44,579 nucleotides of DNA from Flavobacteriales bacterium (GTDB lineage: Bacteria; Bacteroidota; Bacteroidia; Flavobacteriales_D; Parvicellaceae): contig JAGXIB010000230.1 of the NCBI GenBank assembly GCA_024635865.1, positions 1-44,579 on the forward strand. Reading direction: 5' to 3'. Below the pieces are notes generated by a model. The model had not been told where the DNA came from. It did no database searches and saw only the letters and a list, made by a program, of their open reading frames with translations. How positions within the stretch are numbered: the stretch's first letter is position 1; each line of letters starts with the position of its first letter. The translations under genes were made by a program, and so were the position numbers. Shown here one piece after another: positions 25,273-34,184 of this stretch.

Positions 25273-28200
25273 ATGAAGAATTATTTAGAAATCATACAAA
25301 GAAAATTATTTTCATTAGGTTTACTAGTGGTGCTACTTGTGCTTTCTAATTTTGTGAAAGCGAATCACTTAGTTGGAGGAGAATTAACTTGGGCTTGTTT
25401 AGGATCAGGACAGTATATCTTTCAGGTAAAAGTTTATCAAGATTGTAATGAATTTCAGCCGCCACCAACCTCTATGCAAATTAAAGTTTGGAACAACTCC
25501 AACCTTTCAATAATCCCTTTATCTAATGTAGGAAATAATGATTTCTCATTCTCATGTTCTGAAGTTATAGGTGGTAATCCTCAATATGATTGCAGTGCAC
25601 CAGGAGTTGGAAGTATAACAGAGTATATTTTACAAAGCGCCCCATTAACACTTACTGGTGTGCCACCTGCGAGTGGATGGCATTTCACTTGGGACGCTTA
25701 CTTTAGAACAGGTGTTGCTCAAAATTTAGATAATGCTCAAAATGCAGGGTTAACGCTTCATGCATCTATGTATAGTTATAATGGGCAAGATGCTTCTACC
25801 TGTTTTGATAGCTCTCCAGAGTTCATTAAACCTCCTTTGAATGTAGTTTGTTCATCAAAAAATATAAACTATAATATCGGGGCTTTTGATAGTAATTTAG
25901 ATTCTATTAGTTATCAATTTGCTAACCCTTTAAATAACGATTTTGGCTCTAGTTTTTCACCGCCAACTTCCCCTTCCGTAGTTCAATGGGCTGCAGGATT
26001 TAATACAACAAGTCAGCTTCCAAGTCAGACTCAAAATAGCTTAAATTCTGGTGCAGTTTTAAATGCTAATAATGGTGCATTAACTTTTAACTCTGTTACG
26101 TTAGGTAATTATAGCACAGTCATAAAGGTAGAATCGTGGCGATGTGGAAAATTAATTGCAGTAGTTTACAGAGAAATGCTCATTAATATAGTTAACTGTG
26201 CAGGGAGTAATGATTCTCCTAGTATAAGTTTAACTGGAATTACTAATAATTCCGTAACTGTAAATGCTGGAGATATTGTGTCGTTTGATATTGTAGCTCA
26301 AGACAACGATTTATTAGCTGACGGAACAAATCAAAGCGTTACGTTAAATATATATGGAGGTGAAGTAGGAGATGGCTTAACTAATCCAAACTTAGGGTGC
26401 CCATATACTCCATGTGCAACTACAAATACAGGTTTGCCTCAAACAAACGTGCAGTTAGTTAACACGACTTTTAGTTGGGAAACAAGTTGTAGTTTGTTTA
26501 CCGAAGATTGTTATCGTTCAAATAAAATATTCTACTTTACTATCGTAGCTCAAGATGACTACTGTTCTGTTCCTGGACAAAATGAAGTAACTATTGCTGT
26601 AAAAGTCATAAACAAACCTCCAGTAACTCCTCCAAAACTTCATTGCGCAACTATTGCTTTAAATGGAGATGTTATCTTGAATTGGGAACCGACAATAGAT
26701 GCTGATAATTCCTTTCAAGAGTATCGCGTTTATTCATCCAACAATACGAATTATAATTTAGTGGGTACTACTAACAATATAAATGCAACAACTTTTACGC
26801 ATGTTGGAGCTGATGCAAACGTTGCTCCAGTAAACTACATCGTAAAATCTGTTTATGGTTGTAATAATTCAGAGAGTGTTGTTTTGGATACTTTAACGAC
26901 GCTATTTTTAGTGGTTAATAACCCAAGTGACGGGACAGCTGTATTACAATGGAATCAAATGAGTAACCCTCCTTTAAATTCTGCTTCTGACTGGTATTAT
27001 ATTTATCAAGAATATCCAACAGGAACCTGGACGTTATTAGATTCAACTCAGTATGGGAGTGAATATTATAGAGATACTATTTCTGTCTGTGATGCCTTTT
27101 TAAATTATAAAATAGAACTAAAAGATCAGTTAGGATGTTCTTCATTTTCCAATGTAGCTGGAGATCAATTTCAAGACTTATTGCCTCCAAATTTACCTGA
27201 TTTAAATTGGGTGACTGTTGACACGGCATCAGGAAATGCTGCTTTAAACTGGTTCCCGAGCTCTTCTGGTGATGCTAGTGCTTACATCATTTTTCAATTT
27301 TTTGGAGGAGGATGGATTGCGGTAGATACTGTCCAGGGATACAACTCTACAGATTATACTTACCTTAATTCTAATGCAGATGAATACAGTGAAACATATG
27401 CTTTAGCAGTATATGATAGTTGTTTTAGTCCAACTCCTAATACTAGCCCATTAGGAGTTGGACAAGAAACGATGTTCCTAACCTCAAAGTTAGAAGTGTG
27501 CGATAAGTCCGTGGAGCTTAAGTGGAACTCATATGTAAACTGGAGTGATGGAGTAGATCGATATGAAATAGAAGCTTCTGTTGATGGAGGTGTTTATACT
27601 TTAGTAGGTTCAACTTCTGATACGACATTTAACTTTACTTCAGGGGTTCCTAATGCCAATTATTGCTTTCTAATAAAAGCTGTAGCAAACGATCAATTTA
27701 AGACTTCATTGTCTAGTCTTTCATGTTTGTTTTTACATCAACCGCCTACTCCTAAGTTTAATTATCTTCAAACAGTAACAGTATTGGATGATAATGAGAT
27801 CGAAGTACGTATTCATCAAGATTTAGCAGCTCAAATATCAAATTTCAGGTTAGAAAGGTCGCTAGAAAACATAAATACTAATTTTGAAGAAGTGCTAACA
27901 ACAACTTCAGCTAGTAACCCTGTGATTTTTAACGACGTTTCTGTAGAAACAAATGAAATGTCTTACTTCTATAGAGTCCTAGTAGAAGATAGTTGTGGAA
28001 GGCCTACTTTAACTTCTAATATCGGGAAGTCAATTTTACTTGATGTTTCTGGAAGCTCTACAAAATTAACAAATTTCTTACAATGGACTCCTTATCAGAA
28101 ATGGAATGGAAATTTACTTCGTTATGAAATATATCGTTCGGTCAATGGCGTATTTAGCTTAACACCAATAGCTGTATTGCCTCCAAGTAAATTATTTTAT

Positions 28201-28614
28201 AATGACGATATTAGTGGAATTGTTAATACAGATGTTGAAGGAGATTTTTGTTATTTTGTAAGAGCTGTAGAAAGTTTAAATACTTTTGGCATCAATGAAA
28301 TTAGTGAATCTAATGTTGGCTGTGCTCAGCAGAATCCAATAATTTATATTCCCAATGCTTTAGTGATTGGAGGCTATAACAATACATGGAGACCAGTAAT
28401 AAGTTTAATTAATTATGAAACGTATCAATTGAGGATTTTTAATCGATTTAGTGAAATTATTTTTGAATCTAATGATCCAAATGAAGCTTGGGATGGCGGT
28501 CATAAAAAAAATGGAAAAATTGTTCAACAAGGATTGTATATCTATCAAATTACTTTTAGAAAGTCAAATGGTGACTTTGAAGAAGTAAGAGGTCATATCA
28601 CTTTGGTTAAGTAA
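25273..28614 (+). CDS. Large fibronectin-like surface protein with a degenerate type B (gliding-motility) C-terminal domain
   Basis: The 1113-residue protein has a long signal peptide (about residues 1-31, ending FVKA). It opens with the domain NHLVGGELTWACLGSGQYIF, then VKVYQDCNEF, which recurs at the N-terminus of large Bacteroidota adhesins. After a cadherin/Ig-like part, four or more fibronectin type III-like modules follow (for example ALNGDVILNWEPTIDADN, VELKWNSYVNWSDGVDRYEI, NFLQWTPYQKWNGNLLRYEI). The last 90 or so residues align with the CHU_C type B domain: YIPNALVIGGYNNTWRP, LRIFNRFSEIIFES, AWDGGHKKNGKIVQQGLYIY. The usual PNGDG signature is missing. Expected location is the cell surface through T9SS. 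Its stop overlaps the next start by one base (TAATG). Confidence 0.85.
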   Translation: MKNYLEIIQRKLFSLGLLVVLLVLSNFVKANHLVGGELTWACLGSGQYIFQVKVYQDCNEFQPPPTSMQIKVWNNSNLSIIPLSNVGNNDFSFSCSEVIGGNPQYDCSAPGVGSITEYILQSAPLTLTGVPPASGWHFTWDAYFRTGVAQNLDNAQNAGLTLHASMYSYNGQDASTCFDSSPEFIKPPLNVVCSSKNINYNIGAFDSNLDSISYQFANPLNNDFGSSFSPPTSPSVVQWAAGFNTTSQLPSQTQNSLNSGAVLNANNGALTFNSVTLGNYSTVIKVESWRCGKLIAVVYREMLINIVNCAGSNDSPSISLTGITNNSVTVNAGDIVSFDIVAQDNDLLADGTNQSVTLNIYGGEVGDGLTNPNLGCPYTPCATTNTGLPQTNVQLVNTTFSWETSCSLFTEDCYRSNKIFYFTIVAQDDYCSVPGQNEVTIAVKVINKPPVTPPKLHCATIALNGDVILNWEPTIDADNSFQEYRVYSSNNTNYNLVGTTNNINATTFTHVGADANVAPVNYIVKSVYGCNNSESVVLDTLTTLFLVVNNPSDGTAVLQWNQMSNPPLNSASDWYYIYQEYPTGTWTLLDSTQYGSEYYRDTISVCDAFLNYKIELKDQLGCSSFSNVAGDQFQDLLPPNLPDLNWVTVDTASGNAALNWFPSSSGDASAYIIFQFFGGGWIAVDTVQGYNSTDYTYLNSNADEYSETYALAVYDSCFSPTPNTSPLGVGQETMFLTSKLEVCDKSVELKWNSYVNWSDGVDRYEIEASVDGGVYTLVGSTSDTTFNFTSGVPNANYCFLIKAVANDQFKTSLSSLSCLFLHQPPTPKFNYLQTVTVLDDNEIEVRIHQDLAAQISNFRLERSLENINTNFEEVLTTTSASNPVIFNDVSVETNEMSYFYRVLVEDSCGRPTLTSNIGKSILLDVSGSSTKLTNFLQWTPYQKWNGNLLRYEIYRSVNGVFSLTPIAVLPPSKLFYNDDISGIVNTDVEGDFCYFVRAVESLNTFGINEISESNVGCAQQNPIIYIPNALVIGGYNNTWRPVISLINYETYQLRIFNRFSEIIFESNDPNEAWDGGHKKNGKIVQQGLYIYQITFRKSNGDFEEVRGHITLVK

Positions 28615-29912
28615 TGATAACAGTATACGCTCCCATAAAGTCTAATCGTTTTTATTATGCTGTTAAGTTAGTTTTAAATCAGGTAGGGGGGGTAGATTAT
28701 CAAATAGTACATACAAAAGAAAAATTAGAGAAAGTAAACAGGGTAATTAATTACTCAGGAGAGAGAATAGAAGGAAGTTTCCAAATACACCCTTATGGAT
28801 TGTTGTCTGAAAAAGATTACAGAAAGTTTGATGTGAATTTTGATTATGGTGGAGAGGAAAAATTAAAATTATTTTTAACAGAATTTGATGACTTAGGTTT
28901 TGATGTCTTTTCTGCAGCATTTTTTTTAGCTTCACGTCTTGAAGAATACTGGAAGTTTGAACCTGACGAACATGGGCGTTATACCTCAGTAAATAGTGTC
29001 ATGCATAAACTAGGAGTATTGCATTTACCTCTAATTAATATTTGGGTTAAGGTATTATTGAAGAAAGTTTCATCTTTTTTTAAAGAAGAATACAACCTTA
29101 AGAGTCAGTTTAAGGTAATTAATACAATTGATATTGATAATGCTTGGGCCTATAAAAACAAAGGGGTTTATAGGAGTCTTGGAGGTGTAAGTAGAGCCAT
29201 TTTAAAAGGGAACCTTACTGAAGTTAAAGAGAGGCTAAAGATAATTGCTTTTGAAAAAAAAGATCCTTATGACACTTATAGTTATATCAATGAAACAACT
29301 AAAGAAAAACAAGTAGAAAGTATTTACTTTTTCTTATTAGGCGATAGGGCTGAGTATGATAAAAATGTATCTCATAAAGAACCTGAGTTAATAGCATTGA
29401 TTCAAAACTTGAGTAAAAAACATAAAATAGGAGTTCATCCATCTTATCAATCTTACTTAAATTTAGGTATTCAAAAACAAGAAAAAGAAAGATTAGAGAA
29501 AATAACGGGAAGTGAAGTTATTTTAGCACGAAAACATTTTTTAAAACTTTCAATTCCTGAAACTTATCGAATTTTTGAAAAAATTGGAATTAAAGAAGAT
29601 TACACCATGGGCTATGCCGATAATGTCGGATTTAGAGCAGGGATTTGTACTCCTTTTACTTTTTTCGATGTTTTAGAAGATAGAGAGACCTCTTTGGTTA
29701 TTCACTCATTCGCATATATGGATGGAACACTTAACCAATATTTAAAATTGAATAGAGAAGAGTCAATTCAAAAGATTAAACAACTAAAGGCCGAAGTAGA
29801 GGCTGCCCAAGGAGAATTCATAGGTGTTTGGCACAACGAAACATTAAATGATCGAGGTCTCTGGAAAGGTTGGAAAGCCGTTTATGAAGAAGGTTTATCA
29901 TCAGAAAGTTAA
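28614..29912 (+). CDS. Polysaccharide deacetylase-family protein
   Basis: The 432-residue protein resembles the Bacteroidota polysaccharide deacetylases that carry an extra N-terminal domain of about 130 residues (DUF7033-like; FDVFSAAFFLASRLEEYWKF, DEHGRYTS). The NodB-like metal site appears as NTIDIDNAWAYKNKG, with histidines in IGVHPSYQSYLN. Later family motifs are ARKHFLKLSIPETYRIFEKI, YTMGYADNVGFRAGICTPF and a C-terminal GVWHNETL. It is predicted cytoplasmic, with no signal peptide, and would remove acyl groups from a sugar polymer or lipid-linked precursor. It shares one base with the stop of the adhesin gene (TAATG), so translation is probably coupled. Whether its substrate relates to the adhesin is unknown. 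Confidence 0.82.
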   Translation: MITVYAPIKSNRFYYAVKLVLNQVGGVDYQIVHTKEKLEKVNRVINYSGERIEGSFQIHPYGLLSEKDYRKFDVNFDYGGEEKLKLFLTEFDDLGFDVFSAAFFLASRLEEYWKFEPDEHGRYTSVNSVMHKLGVLHLPLINIWVKVLLKKVSSFFKEEYNLKSQFKVINTIDIDNAWAYKNKGVYRSLGGVSRAILKGNLTEVKERLKIIAFEKKDPYDTYSYINETTKEKQVESIYFFLLGDRAEYDKNVSHKEPELIALIQNLSKKHKIGVHPSYQSYLNLGIQKQEKERLEKITGSEVILARKHFLKLSIPETYRIFEKIGIKEDYTMGYADNVGFRAGICTPFTFFDVLEDRETSLVIHSFAYMDGTLNQYLKLNREESIQKIKQLKAEVEAAQGEFIGVWHNETLNDRGLWKGWKAVYEEGLSSES

Positions 29913-30169
29913 GCTTAAATATACGATACATTGTTATAATGATTGATAGAGGTCTTCAAACACTAACGAAGTAATAGTCAATGGCTAAAAAGGATAGGCT
30001 TTATTTTTAAAGACTGGGAATCAGGGACAGAAGTGATTAAAGAAAGTATAAGAATTTGAGACAATTAACTTAATCAGGTAAACTTTTTGATACTGAATAA
30101 ATAATAGATTATTGTTTCAAGTTCATCAAAAAATAAGTAATTTGGCTTTAAATTTATTCAACCGAAGTA
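29913..30169. other. 257-base spacer with no recognisable gene
   Basis: This spacer between the deacetylase and the flavoprotein gene has stops in all plus frames and no strong hairpin. The only start with a short frame is ATGGCTAAAAAGG at about 29982, which ends after 9 codons. Its base composition is less AT-skewed in the middle than typical spacers here, so it may hold a decayed gene, but nothing can be identified. A 73-codon minus-strand frame overlapping its right end is a shadow of the downstream gene. Confidence 0.4.
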
Positions 30170-31693
30170 ATGGAAGATTTAGAAAAGTACGATGTGTGTA
30201 TAATAGGCGCAGGGCCAGCAGGTTATGCTGCTGCGATGCGAGCTGTTGATTTTGGTAAGAGAGTAATTTTAATTGAAAAAGATAAAGTAGGAGGGGCTGG
30301 ATTATACAATGGAGCATTATCTTCAAAAACACTTTGGGAATTATCACAAAAGGTAAGGTCAGTTAATGAAAGCATTGTTTCGGTCGGTAGGAGTAAGTTT
30401 GAAATTAGTTGGGAAGAAGCAAAAAAGACCGTTAACGAGGCTTTGTTTGATCGTAAATCACAATACTCTTGTCACATTAAATTATTAGAAACTGGATCGA
30501 ATAAGTTATTTCGTTACGAAAGAGGTTTAGGAAGCTTTATTGATAATAAGACGATTGAGATAAAAAAGAGTAATGGGAAAATAAAGAGAATACATTCTGA
30601 TTATACAATCATTGCTACAGGAAGTAAACCTCGTAAACTACCCAATATGGATGTCGACGAGAAGATTATTATGACCAGCGACGGAATTGATCATATAGAT
30701 GATTTTCCAAAAAGTATGGTAATTGTTGGTGCTGGAGTTATTGGTTGTGAATATGCAACCATCTTTTCAAACTTTGGTAAAACTAAAGTTTATATAATTG
30801 ATAGAGCAGATCATATTTTACCGTTTGAAGATGAGGATATTTCCAATATGGTAGAAGGGAATCTAGTCGATCATGGGGTAACGATTCACCATACCTCTCA
30901 ACTAGAAAGATTAGATATTGTAGATGGAGAAGTTGAATACGAACTTTCTTATAAAGATGGTAAAAGAGAAGTTATTCGAGTAGAAAAAGCATTGTTAGCA
31001 GTAGGTAGAACATTAAATGTTGAAGGCCTGAATATGGAGAACGCTGGCGTAGAGAAAAGTAAAAGAGGGAGACACATCGGAGATGTGGATACCCAAACAA
31101 ATGTTCCCAATATTTATGCTGTAGGAGATGCTAGTGGAAGAATCGCATTGGTAAACATGGGAGAGTTAGAAGGGCGTCAGGCAATAGAAAAAATATTTGG
31201 AAAAAAAGCAACACCACTTTCATACGATAACATAAGTACGATAATGTTTTTGCAACCTGAGGTAGCTGCTGTTGGATTAAACGAAAAACAGTGCGTAGAG
31301 AGAGGAATCCCCGTAAAGGTGGTTAAACTAGATTTTTCTTGTATTGCAAGGGCAATTGCAATGCGTAAAACGCAAGGATTCTTTAAAATTATAGTCACTA
31401 ATGATGATGAAATGAAGGTGCTCGGGATGCGTGCGATAGGAGAGCATGCGTCAAGTGCAATACAAGCCGTTGCACTATTAATTAAAACAGGACAAAGCAT
31501 TCGTGTGTTGGCAGATTTAGTTCATCCCCATCCATCTATTATTGAGGGTATTCAAGAATGTGTTAGAATGTTAATGAACCAATCAGTATTTAAGTCATCA
31601 GTATTTAAAGACAACCTTAAAGCTTATAGTTGTGTTGACGGGGTTTGTACTCCTTTACAGCATTTAACAGGAGGTAACAATCTAGACCTATAA
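30170..31693 (+). CDS. Lpd/SthA-like pyridine nucleotide-disulfide oxidoreductase family flavoprotein lacking the active-site disulfide
   Basis: The 507-residue protein has the FAD site IGAGPAGYAAAM (residues 12-23), ATGSKPRKLPN, the NAD(P) site VIVGAGVIGCEYATIF, the second FAD motif NIYAVGDASGR, and the dimerisation domain ending DLVHPHPSIIEGIQE. That end matches the His-Glu active-site strand of dihydrolipoamide dehydrogenase. The redox motif GGTCLNxGCIPSK is replaced by GGAGLYNGALSSK, with Gly44 and Ala49 in place of both cysteines. It therefore cannot be a standard dihydrolipoyl dehydrogenase. Transhydrogenase (SthA)-like activity, which does not need a disulfide, is a reasonable guess. 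The C-terminus (about 475-507) is an extension containing Cys488 and Cys493 with the same CX4C spacing. No lipoyl-complex genes are nearby. Confidence 0.85.
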   Translation: MEDLEKYDVCIIGAGPAGYAAAMRAVDFGKRVILIEKDKVGGAGLYNGALSSKTLWELSQKVRSVNESIVSVGRSKFEISWEEAKKTVNEALFDRKSQYSCHIKLLETGSNKLFRYERGLGSFIDNKTIEIKKSNGKIKRIHSDYTIIATGSKPRKLPNMDVDEKIIMTSDGIDHIDDFPKSMVIVGAGVIGCEYATIFSNFGKTKVYIIDRADHILPFEDEDISNMVEGNLVDHGVTIHHTSQLERLDIVDGEVEYELSYKDGKREVIRVEKALLAVGRTLNVEGLNMENAGVEKSKRGRHIGDVDTQTNVPNIYAVGDASGRIALVNMGELEGRQAIEKIFGKKATPLSYDNISTIMFLQPEVAAVGLNEKQCVERGIPVKVVKLDFSCIARAIAMRKTQGFFKIIVTNDDEMKVLGMRAIGEHASSAIQAVALLIKTGQSIRVLADLVHPHPSIIEGIQECVRMLMNQSVFKSSVFKDNLKAYSCVDGVCTPLQHLTGGNNLDL

Positions 31694-31740
31694 AGAAAAG
31701 TACATTATGAAATAATTACTATAAAAAGATTAAAAATTCA

Positions 31741-33405
31741 ATGAATAAACTTCTAACATTAATATTAATTGCATTAGGAGTTAATAGTGGGGCTTATTCT
31801 CAATCACAAAAATATTGGGTTCGATTTACCGATAAAAAAGAGGTAACTTTTAATCCGATCTCCTATTTTGATATTAAAGCAATTAATCGTAGGATTAAAA
31901 ACAATATTCCATTGGCAGAATATTCAGATCTTCCAATTCGAGAAGATTACTACCAACAAATAAATCAGCTTTCAGATTCTGTAACTGGAAGTACACGTTG
32001 GTTTAATGCTGTAGCATGCTGGTTGTCGGCTGAAGCTATTGCTGAGGTAAAAACTTTGCCATTTGTAAAAGAAGTAGTAAAAATGAACTCAACCCAGCAA
32101 TTAGCAGGTTTAGGAGAGGTCACGGCAACTAGTTTAAGCCGCGGGAAACAAGAGCTTTTAGAAGCTCAAATCAGTAATATGGAAGGTCAATTATTTGATC
32201 ATTTATATACTGGGAAAGGAATTCGAATATGTATTATTGATGCTGGTTTTCCAGATGTAGATGAATCGGATTTATTTAGTCATTTAAGAGAAAATAATAG
32301 GATAATAAAGACTTGGGATTTTAAAAAAAACAAGCCCAATGTTTATCGTTATAATTCACATGGTACTTCAGTATTGTCTTGCATTGCTGGAATTTTTGAA
32401 GGTCAAAAAATAGGATTGGCAACCGATGCAGAATTCTTATTAGCACGAACAGAACGAATAGCTTATGAAGGTATAGCAGAGGAAGAAGATTGGTTAGAAG
32501 CAGTAGAGTGGGCCGACAAAAATGGGGCAGATATAATTAACAGCTCATTAGGCTATACCAACGCCTCTCATTTTGTAGAAGATATGACTGGACATTCAAC
32601 GATTATTACTAGAGCAGCTAACTTAGCGGCTAGAAAAGGGATTTTAGTAGTTAACGCTGCCGGTAATGAGGGGGCTAGTGATTGGAAATATGTTGCAGCT
32701 CCAGGTGATGCAGATAGCGCTTTAACTGTTGGAGGAATTAATCCATGGACAGGATTGCATACCTCTTTTAGTTCTTATGGTCCAAATGCAAATTTTAAGT
32801 TAAAACCTAACGTGAGTGCATTTGGTCATGCACTTGGTTATGATGATTTTTCTAGTTTAGGAGAGTTAGCAGGCACTTCTTTTGCTAGTCCTTTAGTAGC
32901 TGGATTTGCTGCTTGTGTTTGGGAATCAGATTCGACTTTAACTAATATGCAATTGTATAAAGAGATTGAGAAATCAGCTTCCCTATATCCATACTATGAT
33001 TATGCTACTGGATATGGCGTTCCAAAAGCGAGCTATTTTATAGATTCATTAAAGAATAAAAAGATAGAACAAACTTTTATTATTGATACAACTGACGATG
33101 TTCAAATAAAAATTAGGATTAAAGAAGAGTATTTTATAGAGAATAAATGGGTGCATCCAATAAAACCATCTAAACTTTATCAATTTTTTCACTTGCTAGA
33201 TAATTTTAATATTGAAGCAAGTAATATTCCTAAAACGGAACCTGAAGTCCTTTATTTTCATGTAGAAAATGAGTTTGGATACTTAGACGAATATAAGGTA
33301 ATAGCAATTAATGATATAGAGGTATTACAGTTGTTTTATGATCAGTATAAAGGTAAAACATTAAGATTTAGTTATAAAGGTTGTTTGCAGGAGTTAAAAC
33401 TCTAA
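31741..33405 (+). CDS. Exported S8 family subtilase without a T9SS sorting domain
   Basis: The 554-residue protein has a signal peptide (MNKLLTLILIALGVNSGAYS) and a propeptide (KYWVRFTDKKEV). The subtilisin triad is Asp167 (CIIDAGFPDVD), His207 (NSHGTSVLSC) and Ser380 (GTSFASPLVAGFA), with oxyanion Asn309 (NAAGNEG). The 130 residues after the catalytic domain are beta-rich and end FSYKGCLQELKL. They lack the YPNP/GKLV/KKI features of a type A signal and the NGDG of type B, so the enzyme is probably periplasmic or released by another route, unlike the larger subtilase at 6993-11231. Its stop is 5 bases before the next gene, so both are cotranscribed. Confidence 0.9.
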   Translation: MNKLLTLILIALGVNSGAYSQSQKYWVRFTDKKEVTFNPISYFDIKAINRRIKNNIPLAEYSDLPIREDYYQQINQLSDSVTGSTRWFNAVACWLSAEAIAEVKTLPFVKEVVKMNSTQQLAGLGEVTATSLSRGKQELLEAQISNMEGQLFDHLYTGKGIRICIIDAGFPDVDESDLFSHLRENNRIIKTWDFKKNKPNVYRYNSHGTSVLSCIAGIFEGQKIGLATDAEFLLARTERIAYEGIAEEEDWLEAVEWADKNGADIINSSLGYTNASHFVEDMTGHSTIITRAANLAARKGILVVNAAGNEGASDWKYVAAPGDADSALTVGGINPWTGLHTSFSSYGPNANFKLKPNVSAFGHALGYDDFSSLGELAGTSFASPLVAGFAACVWESDSTLTNMQLYKEIEKSASLYPYYDYATGYGVPKASYFIDSLKNKKIEQTFIIDTTDDVQIKIRIKEEYFIENKWVHPIKPSKLYQFFHLLDNFNIEASNIPKTEPEVLYFHVENEFGYLDEYKVIAINDIEVLQLFYDQYKGKTLRFSYKGCLQELKL

Positions 33406-33410
33406 AAGAT

Positions 33411-34142
33411 ATGAAGGAGTTGTCATCAGTTATATTATTTATTTTTGTAGCACTAGTTTTTTGCTTTTCTAGCTATGGGCAAACTGTTTTGATTAAAGAT
33501 AAGACTCCTAAAAACTTTTCTAATATTGATAACAATTTTGGGCCAAATAGAAAACACTATAACTACTCTTATCTTGCGTTGGGTAAAGTCTTTTCAATTC
33601 CTGTTCCTGATTCAGTTTTGTCAGTAAAGTGGAATGCGATAAAACTTAGTTCTGGTTACACTAAAAAATATCAAGCAAATAAATATTTAGGACTTTTGTT
33701 TGATTTTGACTTTTCTGTTGAAAGCTATGCGCTTAAAAATATTGATTCAACGACAACATTAAAATATAATACGAATATAAATAAAGCGAGGTATGTTTTT
33801 TATAAAGTAAGTACAGATTTGGCTATGCAATTTAACCTTAAGCCAAAAAGAGGGAATCAGTTAGGAACATACATTACAATGGGAGCATATGTTGATTATA
33901 ACATTTCTAGACGATTTGTGACGAAGGCTAAATTTGAAAACGGTTACAAAGTAAATCAGAAAACAGTTTATAAAAAGCTTCCTTTTGCTCCTCCTTTTCA
34001 ATACGGAGCAGTTGTAAAGTTTGGGAAACATTATTTAGACTTTTTTGCTAGGTATAGAGTCTCAAATGCCTTTGATAATGGACAGTTAGAACTACCGAGG
34101 TTAATTGTAGGTGCAGAATTTCTAATTCATGATACAAATTAA
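33411..34142 (+). CDS. Exported protein, probable small outer-membrane beta-barrel
   Basis: I place the start at ATG 33411, which gives a proper signal peptide (MKELSSVILFIFVALVFCFSS) and 243 residues. A longer frame from 33381 would only add residues overlapping the previous gene. The mature part alternates amphipathic strands rich in Tyr and Phe (YSYLALGKVFSIPV, NKYLGLLFDFDFSVES, GTYITMGAYVDYNISRRF, FQYGAVVKFGKHYLDFFARY) and ends LIVGAEFLIHDTN, the look of an OmpW/PorT-size barrel. I cannot name the family. It starts 5 bases after the subtilase, so a link to that protease or its substrates is possible. It converges on tamL. Confidence 0.72.
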   Translation: MKELSSVILFIFVALVFCFSSYGQTVLIKDKTPKNFSNIDNNFGPNRKHYNYSYLALGKVFSIPVPDSVLSVKWNAIKLSSGYTKKYQANKYLGLLFDFDFSVESYALKNIDSTTTLKYNTNINKARYVFYKVSTDLAMQFNLKPKRGNQLGTYITMGAYVDYNISRRFVTKAKFENGYKVNQKTVYKKLPFAPPFQYGAVVKFGKHYLDFFARYRVSNAFDNGQLELPRLIVGAEFLIHDTN

Positions 34143-34147
34143 TTCTT

Positions 34148-34167
34148 TAATTAAGTGAGCTTAATTA
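34148..34167. terminator. Small hairpin between convergent genes
   Basis: TAATTAAG (34148-34155) pairs with CTTAATTA (34160-34167) around TGAG, in the 42-base gap between two convergent genes. The flanks are AT-rich but lack long T-runs, so it would be a weak bidirectional terminator. Confidence 0.4.
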
Positions 34168-34184
34168 TTCTTATGTTTAGTTTC

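Noticed and set aside
29913-30169. Small ORF or riboswitch in the spacer before the Lpd-like gene
   Set aside because: Only a 9-codon frame and no convincing paired structure; no known riboswitch core could be recognised.
31177-31500. 107-codon minus-strand frame inside the Lpd-like gene
   Set aside because: Antisense to the conserved dimerisation domain of the flavoprotein; long only because of codon bias.
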